A DNA stretch of 64,000 bases from an uncultured Paraprevotella sp. (GCA_900546665.1 URDY01000016.1:1-64000); one strand, 5' to 3'; positions 18,399 through 27,732 are shown, counted from the stretch's first letter. Notes: a model not told the origin generated them from the sequence alone. Translations and numbers: made by a program.

Positions 18399-19244
18399 TT
18401 AATTTTCATAAGCAGACAATCTCCATTCTCCACTCTCGCGCTGGAATGTTAGTATATCCATCATTCCATTAGCAACTCCCTTCTTGACCAGAATCATCCG
18501 GGAAGGATTCCTGTAGACCTGTCCATAACAAACATTAGTCAGATCATTAAGTGGCAAGAAAGGACCGAATGCAGCCCATTGTTCGCGACTTAATGTACCT
18601 TCTATGGTTGAAAAATCATCATCAGGATCCGCTGTCGTATACTTTATTGGTTCATTAATATGAGCATACTGATAGGCAGAATCCGTTGCAAAACGATTAT
18701 AAAAGTTCAAGAAATCATATAACGGTGATTCTTGCAGTCCGTGAAATGATTCCTGTGTCAACATCCATTTCCCGCCTATACGTTCAAAATGGTAAGTTCT
18801 GTATTTTTTTTCTTTCAAGTTAATATGATCCACAAGAACACGGTTAAGATCTGTCCGTTTTTCAAGATCCATTTGGGACATATTATTAAAGAAAACCGTA
18901 TAGGAATCCTGTTTTAAATAAAGATAGTCATGTTTCCATTCTTTCTGAGACACCCACAAAGTATCTCCCTTGCTTCGTACCAAAGGTAACGGAAAACGGA
19001 CTCTGCCCAACTGAATTTTCTTACTTTGGGCAAATTCATAAACGAAATCATCAAACAACTCGTCTGCATTTTCCGGCAGAACATCAATTTCTGTTTCCGG
19101 TTCCAGAACCATCTCATCACTGTCATTCCACGAAGAATCAGAAAGTACTTCCTCCGTCAAATAAGACTCAGAACCGGACTTCTTATGGTCACAGGACATC
19201 AGCACCATGACCAATAACATACCCCCAATTACTTTTCTCTTCAT
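18399..19244 (-). CDS. DUF4348 family lipoprotein
   Basis: 281 residues from the ATG at 19244. The frame opens 26 codons earlier, but here a lipoprotein signal begins (MKRKVIGGMLLVMVLMSC, lipobox LMSC with the Cys at 18). A low-complexity acidic linker follows (about 22-55), then the folded part with FDDFVYEFAQ and the repeated tryptophan pieces KYRTYHFERIGGKW and SGEWRLSAYE. This matches DUF4348, a Bacteroidales family of unknown role, probably outer-membrane anchored. It ends 7 nt before murB, so the genes are probably co-transcribed. Confidence 0.78.
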   Translation of the reverse strand: MKRKVIGGMLLVMVLMSCDHKKSGSESYLTEEVLSDSSWNDSDEMVLEPETEIDVLPENADELFDDFVYEFAQSKKIQLGRVRFPLPLVRSKGDTLWVSQKEWKHDYLYLKQDSYTVFFNNMSQMDLEKRTDLNRVLVDHINLKEKKYRTYHFERIGGKWMLTQESFHGLQESPLYDFLNFYNRFATDSAYQYAHINEPIKYTTADPDDDFSTIEGTLSREQWAAFGPFLPLNDLTNVCYGQVYRNPSRMILVKKGVANGMMDILTFQRESGEWRLSAYEN

Positions 19245-19330
19245 ACTAACTGTTGGACATAGTCCCATTAAATTGATGCAAAAATACGCTTTTATTTTAA
19301 AACAAGCTATAAAAATTACCAATAATTGTT

Positions 19331-19338
19331 TACCTTTG
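19331..19338 (+). promoter_or_regulatory. -7 box of pheS
   Basis: TACCTTTG, 35 nt before the pheS ATG, fits the Bacteroides -7 consensus. No T-box-like leader is visible in the short 5' region. Confidence 0.55.
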
Positions 19339-19373
19339 CAAGGTTTTCAACAAGAACAATATAATTCAAAACT

Positions 19374-20393
19374 ATGATAGCTAAAATACAAGCACTTCTC
19401 GAAGAAGTTGAAGGTCTGCAAGCTGCTAATGCAGAGGAAGTTGAAGCATTACGTATCAAATATCTCAGCAAAAAAGGCATACTCAATGCCTTAATGGCTG
19501 ATTTCAGAAATGTTGCAGCCGAACAGAAAAAAGAGGTTGGCATGAAGCTCAATGAATTGAAGAATGCCACACAGGAGAAAATAGCAGCTCTGAAAAATGC
19601 AATAGAAACCCAGGACTGCTCTTCACAGGACATAGACTTGACACGCACGGCCTATCCTGTCAAATTGGGTACCCGTCATCCTCTGACCATTGTAAAGAAT
19701 GAAATCGTAGATATTTTCTCACGCTTGGGATTTACCTTGGCCGAAGGACCTGAAATTGAAGATGACTGGCATGTCTATTCATCTATGAATTTTGCAGATG
19801 ATCATCCTGCCCGCGACATGCAGGATACATTCTTTGTTGAGGCTCATCCGGACATTGTGCTCCGTTCACATACTTCATCCGTACAGGCACGTGTTATGGA
19901 ACGTCAGCAACCACCTATTCGTGTTATCTGCCCGGGACGTGTATACCGTAACGAAGCTATTTCTGCACGTGCACACTGCTTCTTCCATCAGGTAGAAGGT
20001 CTATACATTGATAAGAACGTATCATTCACAGACTTAAAGCAGGTATTATTACTCTTTGCTCAAGAAATGTTCGGCAAGGAAACCAAAATTCGTCTGCGTC
20101 CTTCTTATTTCCCGTTCACGGAACCTTCTGCTGAGATGGATATCAGTTGCAATATCTGCGGCGGTAAAGGTTGCTCTTTCTGCAAACACACAGGATGGGT
20201 AGAAATCTTAGGATGTGGTATGGTTGATCCAGCCGTTCTTGAAGCCAACGGCATTGACAGCAAGGTATATACAGGATACGCATTCGGAATGGGTATCGAG
20301 CGAATCACAAACCTGAAGTACCAGGTTAAGGATTTACGTATGTTCTCTGAAAACGATCTTAGATTCCTTGAAGAATTCCAGTCAGCCAACTAA
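19374..20393 (+). CDS. pheS: phenylalanine--tRNA ligase alpha subunit
   Basis: 339 residues. An N-terminal coiled-coil (about 1-85, rich in Glu/Lys/Leu) binds tRNA. The class II catalytic core follows: HPLTIVKNEI (about 102), motif 2 with CPGRVYRNEAISARAHCFFH (about 186-205), and motif 3 with YAFGMGIERITNLKY (about 302-316). A Cys cluster, CNICGGKGCSFC (about 257-268), looks like a small zinc knuckle seen in some PheS proteins. It pairs with PheT, which is not in this window. The next gene follows after 9 nt. Confidence 0.96.
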   Translation: MIAKIQALLEEVEGLQAANAEEVEALRIKYLSKKGILNALMADFRNVAAEQKKEVGMKLNELKNATQEKIAALKNAIETQDCSSQDIDLTRTAYPVKLGTRHPLTIVKNEIVDIFSRLGFTLAEGPEIEDDWHVYSSMNFADDHPARDMQDTFFVEAHPDIVLRSHTSSVQARVMERQQPPIRVICPGRVYRNEAISARAHCFFHQVEGLYIDKNVSFTDLKQVLLLFAQEMFGKETKIRLRPSYFPFTEPSAEMDISCNICGGKGCSFCKHTGWVEILGCGMVDPAVLEANGIDSKVYTGYAFGMGIERITNLKYQVKDLRMFSENDLRFLEEFQSAN

Positions 20394-20402
20394 AACGTCA
20401 CA

Positions 20403-21599
20403 GTGAAAGATGTATTACTGACACGAAGCTTTATTTGTATATTAGCAGCCAATTTCCTACTTTATTTTGGATTTTGGCTGCTAGTTCCTGTTTTACCCTT
20501 TTATTTACAGGAAAGTTTCCAATGCAGTGAAAGCACAATCGGAGCTGTTTTAAGTTGTTATACCGTCTCTGCCCTGCTTATTCGCCCGTTCATGGGTTAT
20601 CTTTACGACGGCTTCTCCCGTAAACCAATCTATCTGGCAGCCTATTTTCTGTTTACTTCTATTTTTGTGGGCTATCTTCTGGCCAGTCTTCTTACTGTAT
20701 TTATCATGTTGCGTATCCTTCATGGGTTTGCATTCGGCACAGTAACAGTTGGAGGTAATACGCTGGTTATTGATATTACCCCATCGAGTCGCAGAGGGGA
20801 AGCTCTTGGCTACTATGGCCTGACCAATAACACGGCCATGAGTATAGGTCCAATGACCGGACTTTTTTTGCATGACGCCCACATTTCGTATGAGCTTATC
20901 TTCACAGCCGGACTTTCCGCTTGCACCTTGGGATTACTCATGGCCTTTTTAATTAAGGCTCCACGAAAGCCATCAGTCAAACGCCCACCAATTTCATTAG
21001 ACCGTTTCATTTTGCTGAAAGGCATACCAGCCAGCATTGCCCTGTTGCTACTGTCCATTCCCTATGGAGCCACAACAAACTATATCGCAGTATACGCCCA
21101 TCAAATCAAGCTGGACATCCCTACGGGATTCTTTTTTACACTCATGGCTCTTGGCATGGGTATAAGTAGAATTTTTGCTGGCAAATACGTAGACCGGGGC
21201 TACATCACACAAACCATCTCCTATGGTTTTTATCTTGTAACGACTGCTTTTTTCTGCCTTGCCGGCTGCGAAAGCCTCATTAAATTCAATCCCCTACTGA
21301 CGGCCATACTTTTCTATATCATTCCATTTATGCTAGGTATAGGATTTGGCATCATGTTTCCGGCCTACAATACATTATACGTCAATCTGGCACCTAACAA
21401 CCAGAGAGGAACCGCAACCAGCACCTACCTAACGGCTTGGGATGTCGGCATCGGCTTGGGCATTTCTGTCGGGGGCTATATAGCAGAATCATATTCGTTT
21501 GGCAAAGTTTATCTGGTCGGCAGTTTACTTTGCATCGTTTCTATGCTATATTTCAATTTATACGTTACCCCCCATTTTTACAAAAACAAGGTACGATAA
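20403..21599 (+). CDS. major facilitator superfamily transporter
   Basis: 398 residues with twelve membrane segments. The GYLYDGFSRKPIYL loop between segments 2 and 3 is the MFS motif A (GxxxDrxGRr), and KYVDRGYITQ is its equivalent in the second half. The arabinose-efflux-like subgroup has the same layout, but the substrate is unknown. The start is a GTG at 20403, 9 nt after pheS; no in-frame ATG lies early enough to serve as an alternative. It is likely read from the pheS transcript. Confidence 0.87.
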   Translation: MKDVLLTRSFICILAANFLLYFGFWLLVPVLPFYLQESFQCSESTIGAVLSCYTVSALLIRPFMGYLYDGFSRKPIYLAAYFLFTSIFVGYLLASLLTVFIMLRILHGFAFGTVTVGGNTLVIDITPSSRRGEALGYYGLTNNTAMSIGPMTGLFLHDAHISYELIFTAGLSACTLGLLMAFLIKAPRKPSVKRPPISLDRFILLKGIPASIALLLLSIPYGATTNYIAVYAHQIKLDIPTGFFFTLMALGMGISRIFAGKYVDRGYITQTISYGFYLVTTAFFCLAGCESLIKFNPLLTAILFYIIPFMLGIGFGIMFPAYNTLYVNLAPNNQRGTATSTYLTAWDVGIGLGISVGGYIAESYSFGKVYLVGSLLCIVSMLYFNLYVTPHFYKNKVR

Positions 21600-21716
21600 A
21601 TGACACTTTTATATGACAACATGTCATGTCTATTTATCTTTTTGTTACCATATTCTATCAGAATTCTTGATTTATATCAAGTAATCAGCTCTTATTACAT
21701 AAATCAGGCTGTAATA

Positions 21717-21748
21717 TTTGATATTCTTCCTCATTGGCTCTAATTTTG
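21717..21748 (+). promoter_or_regulatory. promoter of the 60-residue membrane protein
   Basis: TTTG (21717-21720) and TAATTTTG (21741-21748) with a 20-nt spacer give a good Bacteroides -33/-7 pair. The predicted leader is about 90 nt and contains a CTCCG/CGGAG hairpin (21783-21798). Confidence 0.6.
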
Positions 21749-21844
21749 CACTGTCATAAGTAAAAAGGATAAAAAAATAAGTCTCCGGTCACACGGAGAT
21801 AATTTAAGGTAAAAAGGATTGTTTAATTTAAAGGTAAAAGGATT

Positions 21845-22027
21845 ATGACAACTATGAGTATTGCACTGTTTGCATTAGGTTTAATGGCAGCAGTATTATT
21901 GGTTTTATTTGCTGTAGTTGCTTTAACTAGCCTACACAAAGAATCTAAACTGAACATCGACTATTTTATGTCAAGTACATCCATGTGGTTCAACCGCAAC
22001 AAGCTGAACACTAATACAGCATGCTAA
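21845..22027 (+). CDS. small single-span membrane protein
   Basis: 60 residues. Residues about 5-28 form one hydrophobic helix (ALFALGLMAAVLLVLFAVVAL), followed by a polar tail ending NTNTAC. No family is recognised. Support for it being real: a good promoter at 21717-21748, a purine-rich GGTAAAAGGAT just before the ATG, and a strong terminator at 22063-22106. It stands alone as a single-gene transcript, as is common for small regulatory or envelope-stress proteins. It could be a toxin-like or complex-stabilising peptide; nothing in the sequence decides this. Confidence 0.65.
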   Translation: MTTMSIALFALGLMAAVLLVLFAVVALTSLHKESKLNIDYFMSSTSMWFNRNKLNTNTAC

Positions 22028-22062
22028 ACTGACATAAGATCTCACCACGATGATGGATATTC

Positions 22063-22106
22063 AAGAACCGGGACGTCTCACAATAAAGAGGTTTCCCGGT
22101 TCTTTT
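22063..22106 (+). terminator. Rho-independent terminator after the small membrane protein gene
   Basis: AAGAACCGGGA (22063-22073) pairs with TCCCGGTTCTT (22094-22104), followed by TT and an A/T-rich tail. It lies 36 nt after the stop codon. Confidence 0.8.
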
Positions 22107-22289
22107 ATATTCATCCTTATATAGGGATAAAAAATATCATTTTTTATATACTTTATCCATCCGATCGGATATACAAATAAACACATGGTAATCAGGAATT
22201 TAAATAAAACAAAAGTATAACACAGAAAAATAAATCATATTTTTCTGCAAAAAAAGCACCAAATATTTTGCAGAATCAATAATTATATA

Positions 22290-22297
22290 TACCTTTG
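22290..22297 (+). promoter_or_regulatory. -7 box of the SRP RNA gene
   Basis: TACCTTTG 12 nt before the RNA start, with TTTG at 22267-22270 (19-nt spacer), is a near-consensus Bacteroides promoter. Confidence 0.65.
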
Positions 22298-22308
22298 CAT
22301 CCGCAAAC

Positions 22309-22408
22309 GGGAAAGTCCTGTACGGCCAGCTCCCTTCGAATCCCCCAGGGCTTGATCGCAGCAAGGGTAGTTGGTTGTAGCGGCGCGATGCAGATCGCTT
22401 TCCCACCC
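22309..22408 (+). ncRNA. ffs: small signal recognition particle RNA (4.5S type)
   Basis: About 100 nt with terminal pairing GGGAAAG (22309-22315) to CTTTCCC near 22397-22403 and an ACCC 3' end, as in 4.5S RNA. The centre carries the domain IV pattern CCCCCAGGGCTTG then GCAGCAAGGGTAG, matching the conserved asymmetric and symmetric loops that bind Ffh. The RNA scaffolds Ffh for co-translational targeting to SecYEG. Its promoter is at 22267-22297. The tRNA genes follow immediately, so a joint transcript ending at 22579-22622 is likely. The exact ends are estimated. Confidence 0.85.
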
Positions 22409-22410
22409 CT

Positions 22411-22484
22411 GCCTCTTTAGCTCAGTTGGCCAGAGCACGTGATTTGTAATCTCGGGGTCGTTGGTTCGAATCCGACAAGAGGCT
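22411..22484 (+). tRNA. tRNA-Thr (anticodon TGT), copy 1
   Basis: 74 nt. The acceptor stem is GCCTCTT/AAGAGGC, the D-arm is GCTCAGTTGGCCAGAGC, the anticodon loop is TTTGTAA giving anticodon UGU (reads ACA and related Thr codons), and the T-arm is GTTCGAATC. CCA is not encoded. One U-U mismatch sits in the middle of the anticodon stem. It lies just behind the SRP RNA and is identical to the copy at 22504. Confidence 0.95.
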
Positions 22485-22503
22485 CGAAAAAAACATATTT
22501 ATT

Positions 22504-22577
22504 GCCTCTTTAGCTCAGTTGGCCAGAGCACGTGATTTGTAATCTCGGGGTCGTTGGTTCGAATCCGACAAGAGGCT
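22504..22577 (+). tRNA. tRNA-Thr (anticodon TGT), copy 2
   Basis: This is base-for-base identical to the tRNA at 22411-22484, 19 nt downstream of it, including the U-U mismatch in the anticodon stem. The pair looks like a recent tandem duplication. A strong terminator follows at 22579-22622. Confidence 0.95.
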
Positions 22578-22578
22578 C

Positions 22579-22622
22579 AAAAAGAGATCTTCTCAAACAA
22601 ACATGAGAAGATCTCTTTTTTT
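22579..22622 (+). terminator. Rho-independent terminator of the ffs-tRNA-Thr transcript
   Basis: AAAAAGAGATCTTCTCA (22579-22595) pairs perfectly with TGAGAAGATCTCTTTTT (22604-22620), ending in a T-run. It starts 2 nt after the second tRNA. Confidence 0.88.
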
Positions 22623-22676
22623 ATTCTCTCCCCTATCAAGGGACAATAGAAATTTCGGACCAGCGGATATTCTGGA

Positions 22677-22740
22677 GCAGTAGAAATTTAATGGGGATAT
22701 CCGTATAGCTTTGTGGGGGCAGTAGAAATTTAATGGGGAT
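22677..22740. repeat. 22-nt direct repeat, IS-end-like
   Basis: GCAGTAGAAATTTAATGGGG plus AT occurs at 22677-22698 and 22719-22740, exactly 42 nt apart, with a weaker third match (CAATAGAAATTT) near 22644. Several short direct repeats at one end are typical of IS21-family elements, but no transposase gene is present. The IS assignment is inference. Confidence 0.5.
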
Positions 22741-23405
22741 TTATTGAAATTTCAGTATTATATATACTATATGGATTAATTAAGAGTACCAGCCCACATT
22801 GTAGCACCCTTCTGAGAAACTGGATTATTTTAGCATAACATGCATCGAACTATCTTCTAGTAAGATCCATATTCTCCTTTGATGAATTAATGAACATGAA
22901 TTATCTGATAATATTCAATTCTTGCCAGAAGGTTTTATACCCCCTGCCAAAGTTACAGATTTCCCAATTCGTAACCATAAGATTATATAGACAATCCGCG
23001 CCAAAAAAAGAACGGATCTTCGCACAGGTAAAAGCTTCAGCCATCCAATTGTGCTTGATGTGATCTGCCTGAGCGCCCGTTATTCTAAAGAATTCTGGAC
23101 CGTTTTAAAAGAAACGTATGAAAATATCCCAAATAACGTGCCGTACAGTTGAAGCAGCTTATCAAATAAATGCACACACTTTTAAGAAACTATACAAAAA
23201 CCACAAATAAAGCAGAACAAGATATAGGAGACAAGCCAGAATCTTTCAAAATCTATGCGTAAATAACTTCTGCTACCTCTCCTAATATCAAAGAGTAATA
23301 AAGCGTTTACCATATACAGAAACAGCCCTAGAATTACCTTACAGGAAATTCTCATAACACATCGCTACCTCCAAGACACAATCTACCACACACTTTGTTT
23401 CTTAT

Positions 23406-23449
23406 TAAAAATCCCGACCTAAAAATCTAAAGATTCTCAGATCGGGATT
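23406..23449 (-). terminator. Rho-independent terminator after the kinase gene
   Basis: On the minus strand AATCCCGA (23449-23442) pairs with TCGGGATT (23417-23410), with an AATC/GATT inner pairing and a T-rich tail. It lies 35 nt past the stop at 23484. Confidence 0.75.
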
Positions 23450-23483
23450 ATCTTATTATAATTGAAACTTAACAGGCAAACTA

Positions 23484-25878
23484 TTATCTCTCTTCCTGTT
23501 CATAACCATAACCATACTGCTTCACTCCATAACCATATTTAGCATTATACTTTCCATAACCATATTTTTTCTGCGTCATCTGTACGCCATTAACAACAGT
23601 TGCAAGTTTCGGGAAATCCTTTTCATTCTTCAAATGATTAATGTATTCGAAGTTACTTTTCAAAGTTTCTCCCGCACGACATACATATACACACATATCT
23701 GCCAATCTGCCTACCAAGGCCGTATCTGTTACTATACCAATCGGAGCAGTATCAACAATCACATAATCATATCGTTGTTTCAATTCATCTATCAAGGTCT
23801 TCAAACGATCCCTCATCAACAACTCTGTAGGATTAGGCGGAACAGTTCCACTATGAAGTATATCCAGATTAGGATACTGGTCAAGATGTCTGATCAAAGA
23901 ATCCAGTTCATATTCTTTAGGATTTGTCAGATAATCTGTTACGCCGTAATTCTTCCGTGAGAAATTAAATACTTTATATAATTGCGGTTTACGTATATCC
24001 AATCCCACAATAACGACTTTCTTACCAGTATATGACAAACTTACAGCTATATTACTTGCCAGGAATGATTTTCCTTCAGAAGGATGCGTTGAAGTAAACA
24101 TGATGACCTTCTCATCTCCCTCAAGCATAAAGAACAGACTGGTACGCATTTCACGGAAACTTTCCTCTGCAATACCATTTCGATTCTCTTTTACAACTAT
24201 ACCATTCTTACCATCCATTTCACATTTCGGGATTTCAGCTAATACCGGCACACTTGTAATCTTTCGCACATCATCTGCGTTTTTAATATAGAATTGAAGC
24301 AACTCTTTCAAATAAATCACACCTACAGGCAACGCCAACCCTAAAACCAACGCTACCAACAGGAACAATTTGTTATTAGGAGATACAGGAACAGGATTAA
24401 ACATAGCATCACCGATAAGACGACCATTATTAGCTGTAGCAGCCAAAGTAATGGCATTCTCCTCTCTTTTTTGCAACAACATCGTATAGAGGGCAGAAAC
24501 AATTTCCTGTCTACGTGAAATGTTAATAAATTCCTTTTCCTGCAACGGAGCTGCAGTAATTCTGCTTTCATACTTCCGAGACTGGATTTCGATATCCTTT
24601 TGAGCAATCTGAAGTCCCTTTAGAACGCTATTAACACTTGTCATTACACTACTCTGCATAGCTTTCACCTTGGCATCAAGATTAACCACCGCAGGGTTAT
24701 TATCAGAAGATGACAAAGCTAGCCGTTTACGTTCTATCAACAACTTGTTATATTCATTAATCAGAGCTGAAAGATTCATATCCGACAAACCTACATTCGT
24801 AGGGATAACCTCATTCTCGTTATTAATAATATAATCCCTCAAGAACTCTATCAATCTGATCTGAGTCTGATTTTCTATACGCTGTTGTTCATAACGAGAA
24901 CTTTCCTGCAACGTCCGCGCAGCATCACTACTAATATCAGTAAGTCCTGACCGTTGTTTAAAAGAAGCCAATTCATTTTCTGTACCAGCCAATTCATGAG
25001 TAATAAGACTGATACGCTCTTCTATGAACTCCGCAGTTTTGTTGGCTACTTCATTTTTAGCATCATTGGTATCCTGGTTATACATCTTAACCAGACAATT
25101 GATATAATCAATTCCACGTTCCTTCACATTATCCTTTATCGAAATCTGTGCAACAGTTGTCGTTTTGGAAGACGGCTCAACAGTAAGCCTGTTTCGATAA
25201 GATTCAGCTACCAGACTAGGATTGTTCACCACCGTAATATAAGAGGCACCATCTTCCGGCAATGCTATTGAATCATGACGAATAATGGTAAAAGCTCCGG
25301 CTTTTGTCTGAAAAACAGCAGGCAATTTGGTAAATTCCTGTGTTACTTCCTCCTTTTGACCTTCCACACTGTATTTAGCTTTAACCACAAGATGACCGTC
25401 AGATTCCACATCCATATTAAACACAACAGATGATTTTAATTTTTCTGCTTCTTCCGGAGTAATATGAATTTCGACAGGAATATTCTTGTACTGCGGTATA
25501 TTGTAACCAAAGTTCCTCACCAGATAAGTATTCGAATAAAGATTTAAGCTATTGACAACCTTACGATTCAAGTTTCTGGACATCAATATCTCCAATTCAT
25601 TGTCAAAATTCTTACTCAAGGAAAACATTCCCAAATCCTGCATAGCTAATGGCAAATTGGTTCTGACGTGATGTTTTCTTGTCATTTTCTATGATCAGGA
25701 CAGATGCATTTACGCTGTAAACCGGAACCTGAAAACGCAAATAAACAAAACAGGCCACCACACACAATACGACACTAGCAACAAACCATGGCCAATAAAC
25801 AAGATACTTCTCTATCAAGCCATAAACATTAAATCCCTCAGATTCATTTTCGCCTTGAAAAACTCTTTCTTCTTGCAT
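23484..25878 (-). pseudogene. Wzc-type tyrosine autokinase, frameshifted
   Basis: The gene is split into two frames. 25612-25878 encodes the first 88 residues, with one membrane helix (VYWPWFVASVVLCVVACFVYL) and the Wzz start VYSVNASVLI. The rest, 23484 to about 25685, is in the next frame: the Wzz domain (LAMQDLGMFSLSKNFDNELE onward), coiled coils, a second membrane helix, then the BY-kinase with Walker A STHPSEGKS, Walker A' VVIVGLDIRKPQ, Walker B YVIVDTAPIG and a Tyr-rich tail (repeated YGYG). The shift lies between about 25640 and 25690. Such kinases control capsule or exopolysaccharide chain export, yet no polysaccharide genes adjoin it. An assembly error is possible. Confidence 0.8.
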
Positions 25879-26216
25879 TCTAAAAAAATATTATCTGTTA
25901 GTGGATGCAAAAATAATACATAATTCAAAAACGCACAACTTTCTCTGCCAAAAAACAATAGATCAGCGTTTTTTTCAATATTTCATTCTAAAACACCATT
26001 AAAGAACAATAACAAATCTCACCCTATGTTTTTTCAACACTGCGCATACCCTACCGATCGTTTTTCAGATATAAAAAAGACAATCCGAACAGATTACCTC
26101 ATTATAAGATCACCATCAAAATCAAATAATATATAAAATTGAATTAAGCATCACGATATTTTTTAGAATATTCCGCTTATTTTTGTATTTTTGTAGAATT
26201 ATTTAAAAAAAGAATT
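25879..26216. promoter_or_regulatory. divergent intergenic region with two -7 boxes
   Basis: 338 nt, A/T-rich, without a gene. A minus-strand TATTTTTG box at 25908-25915 serves the kinase gene, and a plus-strand TATTTTTG box at 26186-26193 serves the DUF4199 gene. I see no other structure in the middle part. Confidence 0.5.
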
Positions 26217-26771
26217 ATGGATATAATAAAAGCCAAACAATTCCGCGCTTTTTCGGCTCAATATGGCACGATAGTAGGATTATTCTGGATTCTGAGTTTT
26301 TCCTGCTATATCATCGGACTTGGACATCCGTTGGTTGCCAATTTAGGATTTCTTTTCGGCATCTGCTCTATTTTTGTAGCCGGATATCTTATCCGCCACT
26401 TCAGACGAAATGTTTTTGATTTCAAGTTCTTGCCGAGTTGGAGAATGTCTCTGCTCATCTTTACGTATGCTTCATTGCTTCTTGCAGCAGCCCAATTCAT
26501 CTATTTCAGATACATAGATCAGGGTATGCTGGCCAACACCTACGCAGAGTTGCTCAAGCAACCGGAATCACGCCAGCTTCTGGAAGCCATGATGCCCGGA
26601 GATGACGTACAGGCCGTTACTACAAGAACCATTGAACTGCTACAGTACATTACCCCTATTGAAATTACCATTAATTTTTTAGTTTACAATATCATTCTTA
26701 GTCTGTTGCTATCCATACCGGCAGCTTGGATAGGCAATAGCGGAAACCATCAGAAAAACATCAAACAATAA
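26217..26771 (+). CDS. DUF4199 family membrane protein
   Basis: 184 residues with four hydrophobic segments (about 16-36, 38-58, 78-99, 145-172). The pairing of transmembrane pairs with a polar stretch containing LLKQPESRQLLEAM between segments 3 and 4 is typical of DUF4199, a Bacteroidetes family of unknown role. It lies 7 nt before the glycosyltransferase gene at 26779, the usual arrangement in this order, so the two probably act together at the inner membrane, perhaps as partners in lipid-linked sugar handling (inference). Confidence 0.78.
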   Translation: MDIIKAKQFRAFSAQYGTIVGLFWILSFSCYIIGLGHPLVANLGFLFGICSIFVAGYLIRHFRRNVFDFKFLPSWRMSLLIFTYASLLLAAAQFIYFRYIDQGMLANTYAELLKQPESRQLLEAMMPGDDVQAVTTRTIELLQYITPIEITINFLVYNIILSLLLSIPAAWIGNSGNHQKNIKQ

Positions 26772-26778
26772 ACTGACT

Positions 26779-27732
26779 ATGGATATATCTGTTATCGTTC
26801 CACTTTATAATGAAGAAGAGTCTCTTCCAGAACTTTACGCCTGGATAGAAAGAGTGATGAAAGCTCATGGATTCAGCTATGAGATCATATTTGTCAATGA
26901 TGGAAGCACAGACCATTCCTGGGATGTCATTGAAGGTCTGGCAGCCCAGAATCCGGCAGTGAAAGGTATCAAGTTCCGCCGCAATTACGGTAAAAGCCCG
27001 GCTTTGTATTGCGGATTCAAACGGGCTGAAGGCGATGTAGTCATCACCATGGATGCCGACCTGCAGGATTCTCCGGATGAGATACCTGAACTCTATCGCA
27101 TGATCACCGAGGAAGGCTACGACCTGGTATCCGGTTATAAAAAGAAAAGATACGATCCGCTCTCCAAAACCATCCCGACCAAACTATTCAATGCTACGGC
27201 AAGAAAAGTCAGTGGAATTCATAATCTGCACGACTTCAATTGCGGTCTGAAAGCTTATCGCAAGGAAGTAGTCAAAAATATTGAAGTATATGGTGAAATG
27301 CATCGCTACATACCTTATCTTGCCAAAAACGCCGGATTCAAGAAAATAGGTGAAAAAGTAGTCCATCATCAGGCCCGGAAATTCGGAAGCACAAAATTCG
27401 GTGGCTGGAACCGTTTCTTCAATGGTTATCTCGATCTTATTTCATTATGGTTCCTGAGCAGCTTCGGTTTAAAGCCGATGCATGTTTTCGGTCTTTTGGG
27501 ATCATTGATGTTTTTTATCGGATTTATTGCCGTGATCATTGTGGGGGCTGCCAAAATATATGCCATGTCAAACGGACAGGATTACCGGCTCATCACGGAT
27601 TCTCCGTATTTTTACATCGCGCTGACCACTATGATTTTGGGAACCCAGCTGTTTGTAGCCGGATTCCTGGGTGAACTTATCAGCAGAAACGCACCAGAAC
27701 GCAACAACTACAAGATAGAGAAAGAATTATAA
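26779..27732 (+). CDS. GtrB/DPM-like family 2 glycosyltransferase
   Basis: 317 residues. The GT-A domain has VIVPLYNEEESLPEL (about 5-19), FVNDGSTDHSW (about 44) and the DxD motif in MDADLQDSPDEI (about 93-104), the pattern of enzymes that make polyprenyl-phosphate sugars. Two C-terminal membrane helices (about 233-258 and 272-298) match the GtrB/ArnC layout. It probably transfers glucose or a related sugar from a nucleotide donor to undecaprenyl phosphate on the cytoplasmic face. It is in an operon with the DUF4199 gene, and the DUF6452 gene follows 18 nt later. Confidence 0.9.
   Translation: MDISVIVPLYNEEESLPELYAWIERVMKAHGFSYEIIFVNDGSTDHSWDVIEGLAAQNPAVKGIKFRRNYGKSPALYCGFKRAEGDVVITMDADLQDSPDEIPELYRMITEEGYDLVSGYKKKRYDPLSKTIPTKLFNATARKVSGIHNLHDFNCGLKAYRKEVVKNIEVYGEMHRYIPYLAKNAGFKKIGEKVVHHQARKFGSTKFGGWNRFFNGYLDLISLWFLSSFGLKPMHVFGLLGSLMFFIGFIAVIIVGAAKIYAMSNGQDYRLITDSPYFYIALTTMILGTQLFVAGFLGELISRNAPERNNYKIEKEL

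Larger units (their letters stand above)
22623..23483. other. gene-poor decayed stretch
   Basis: About 860 nt without a convincing gene. The left part has two exact copies of a 22-nt repeat (see 22677-22740). An open stretch of about 53 codons at 22991-23153 (plus strand) has no start codon and ends in a stop; its reading contains LDVICLSARY and FWTVLKETY and may be a gene remnant that I cannot name. The right end holds the terminator of the kinase gene. The stretch lies between a tRNA pair and a broken gene, which fits decay after insertion and deletion events. Confidence 0.5.

Noticed and set aside
22200..22406. Minus-strand ORF of 68 codons over the SRP RNA
   Set aside because: It is antisense to a clear structured RNA and has no ribosome-binding site or family match.
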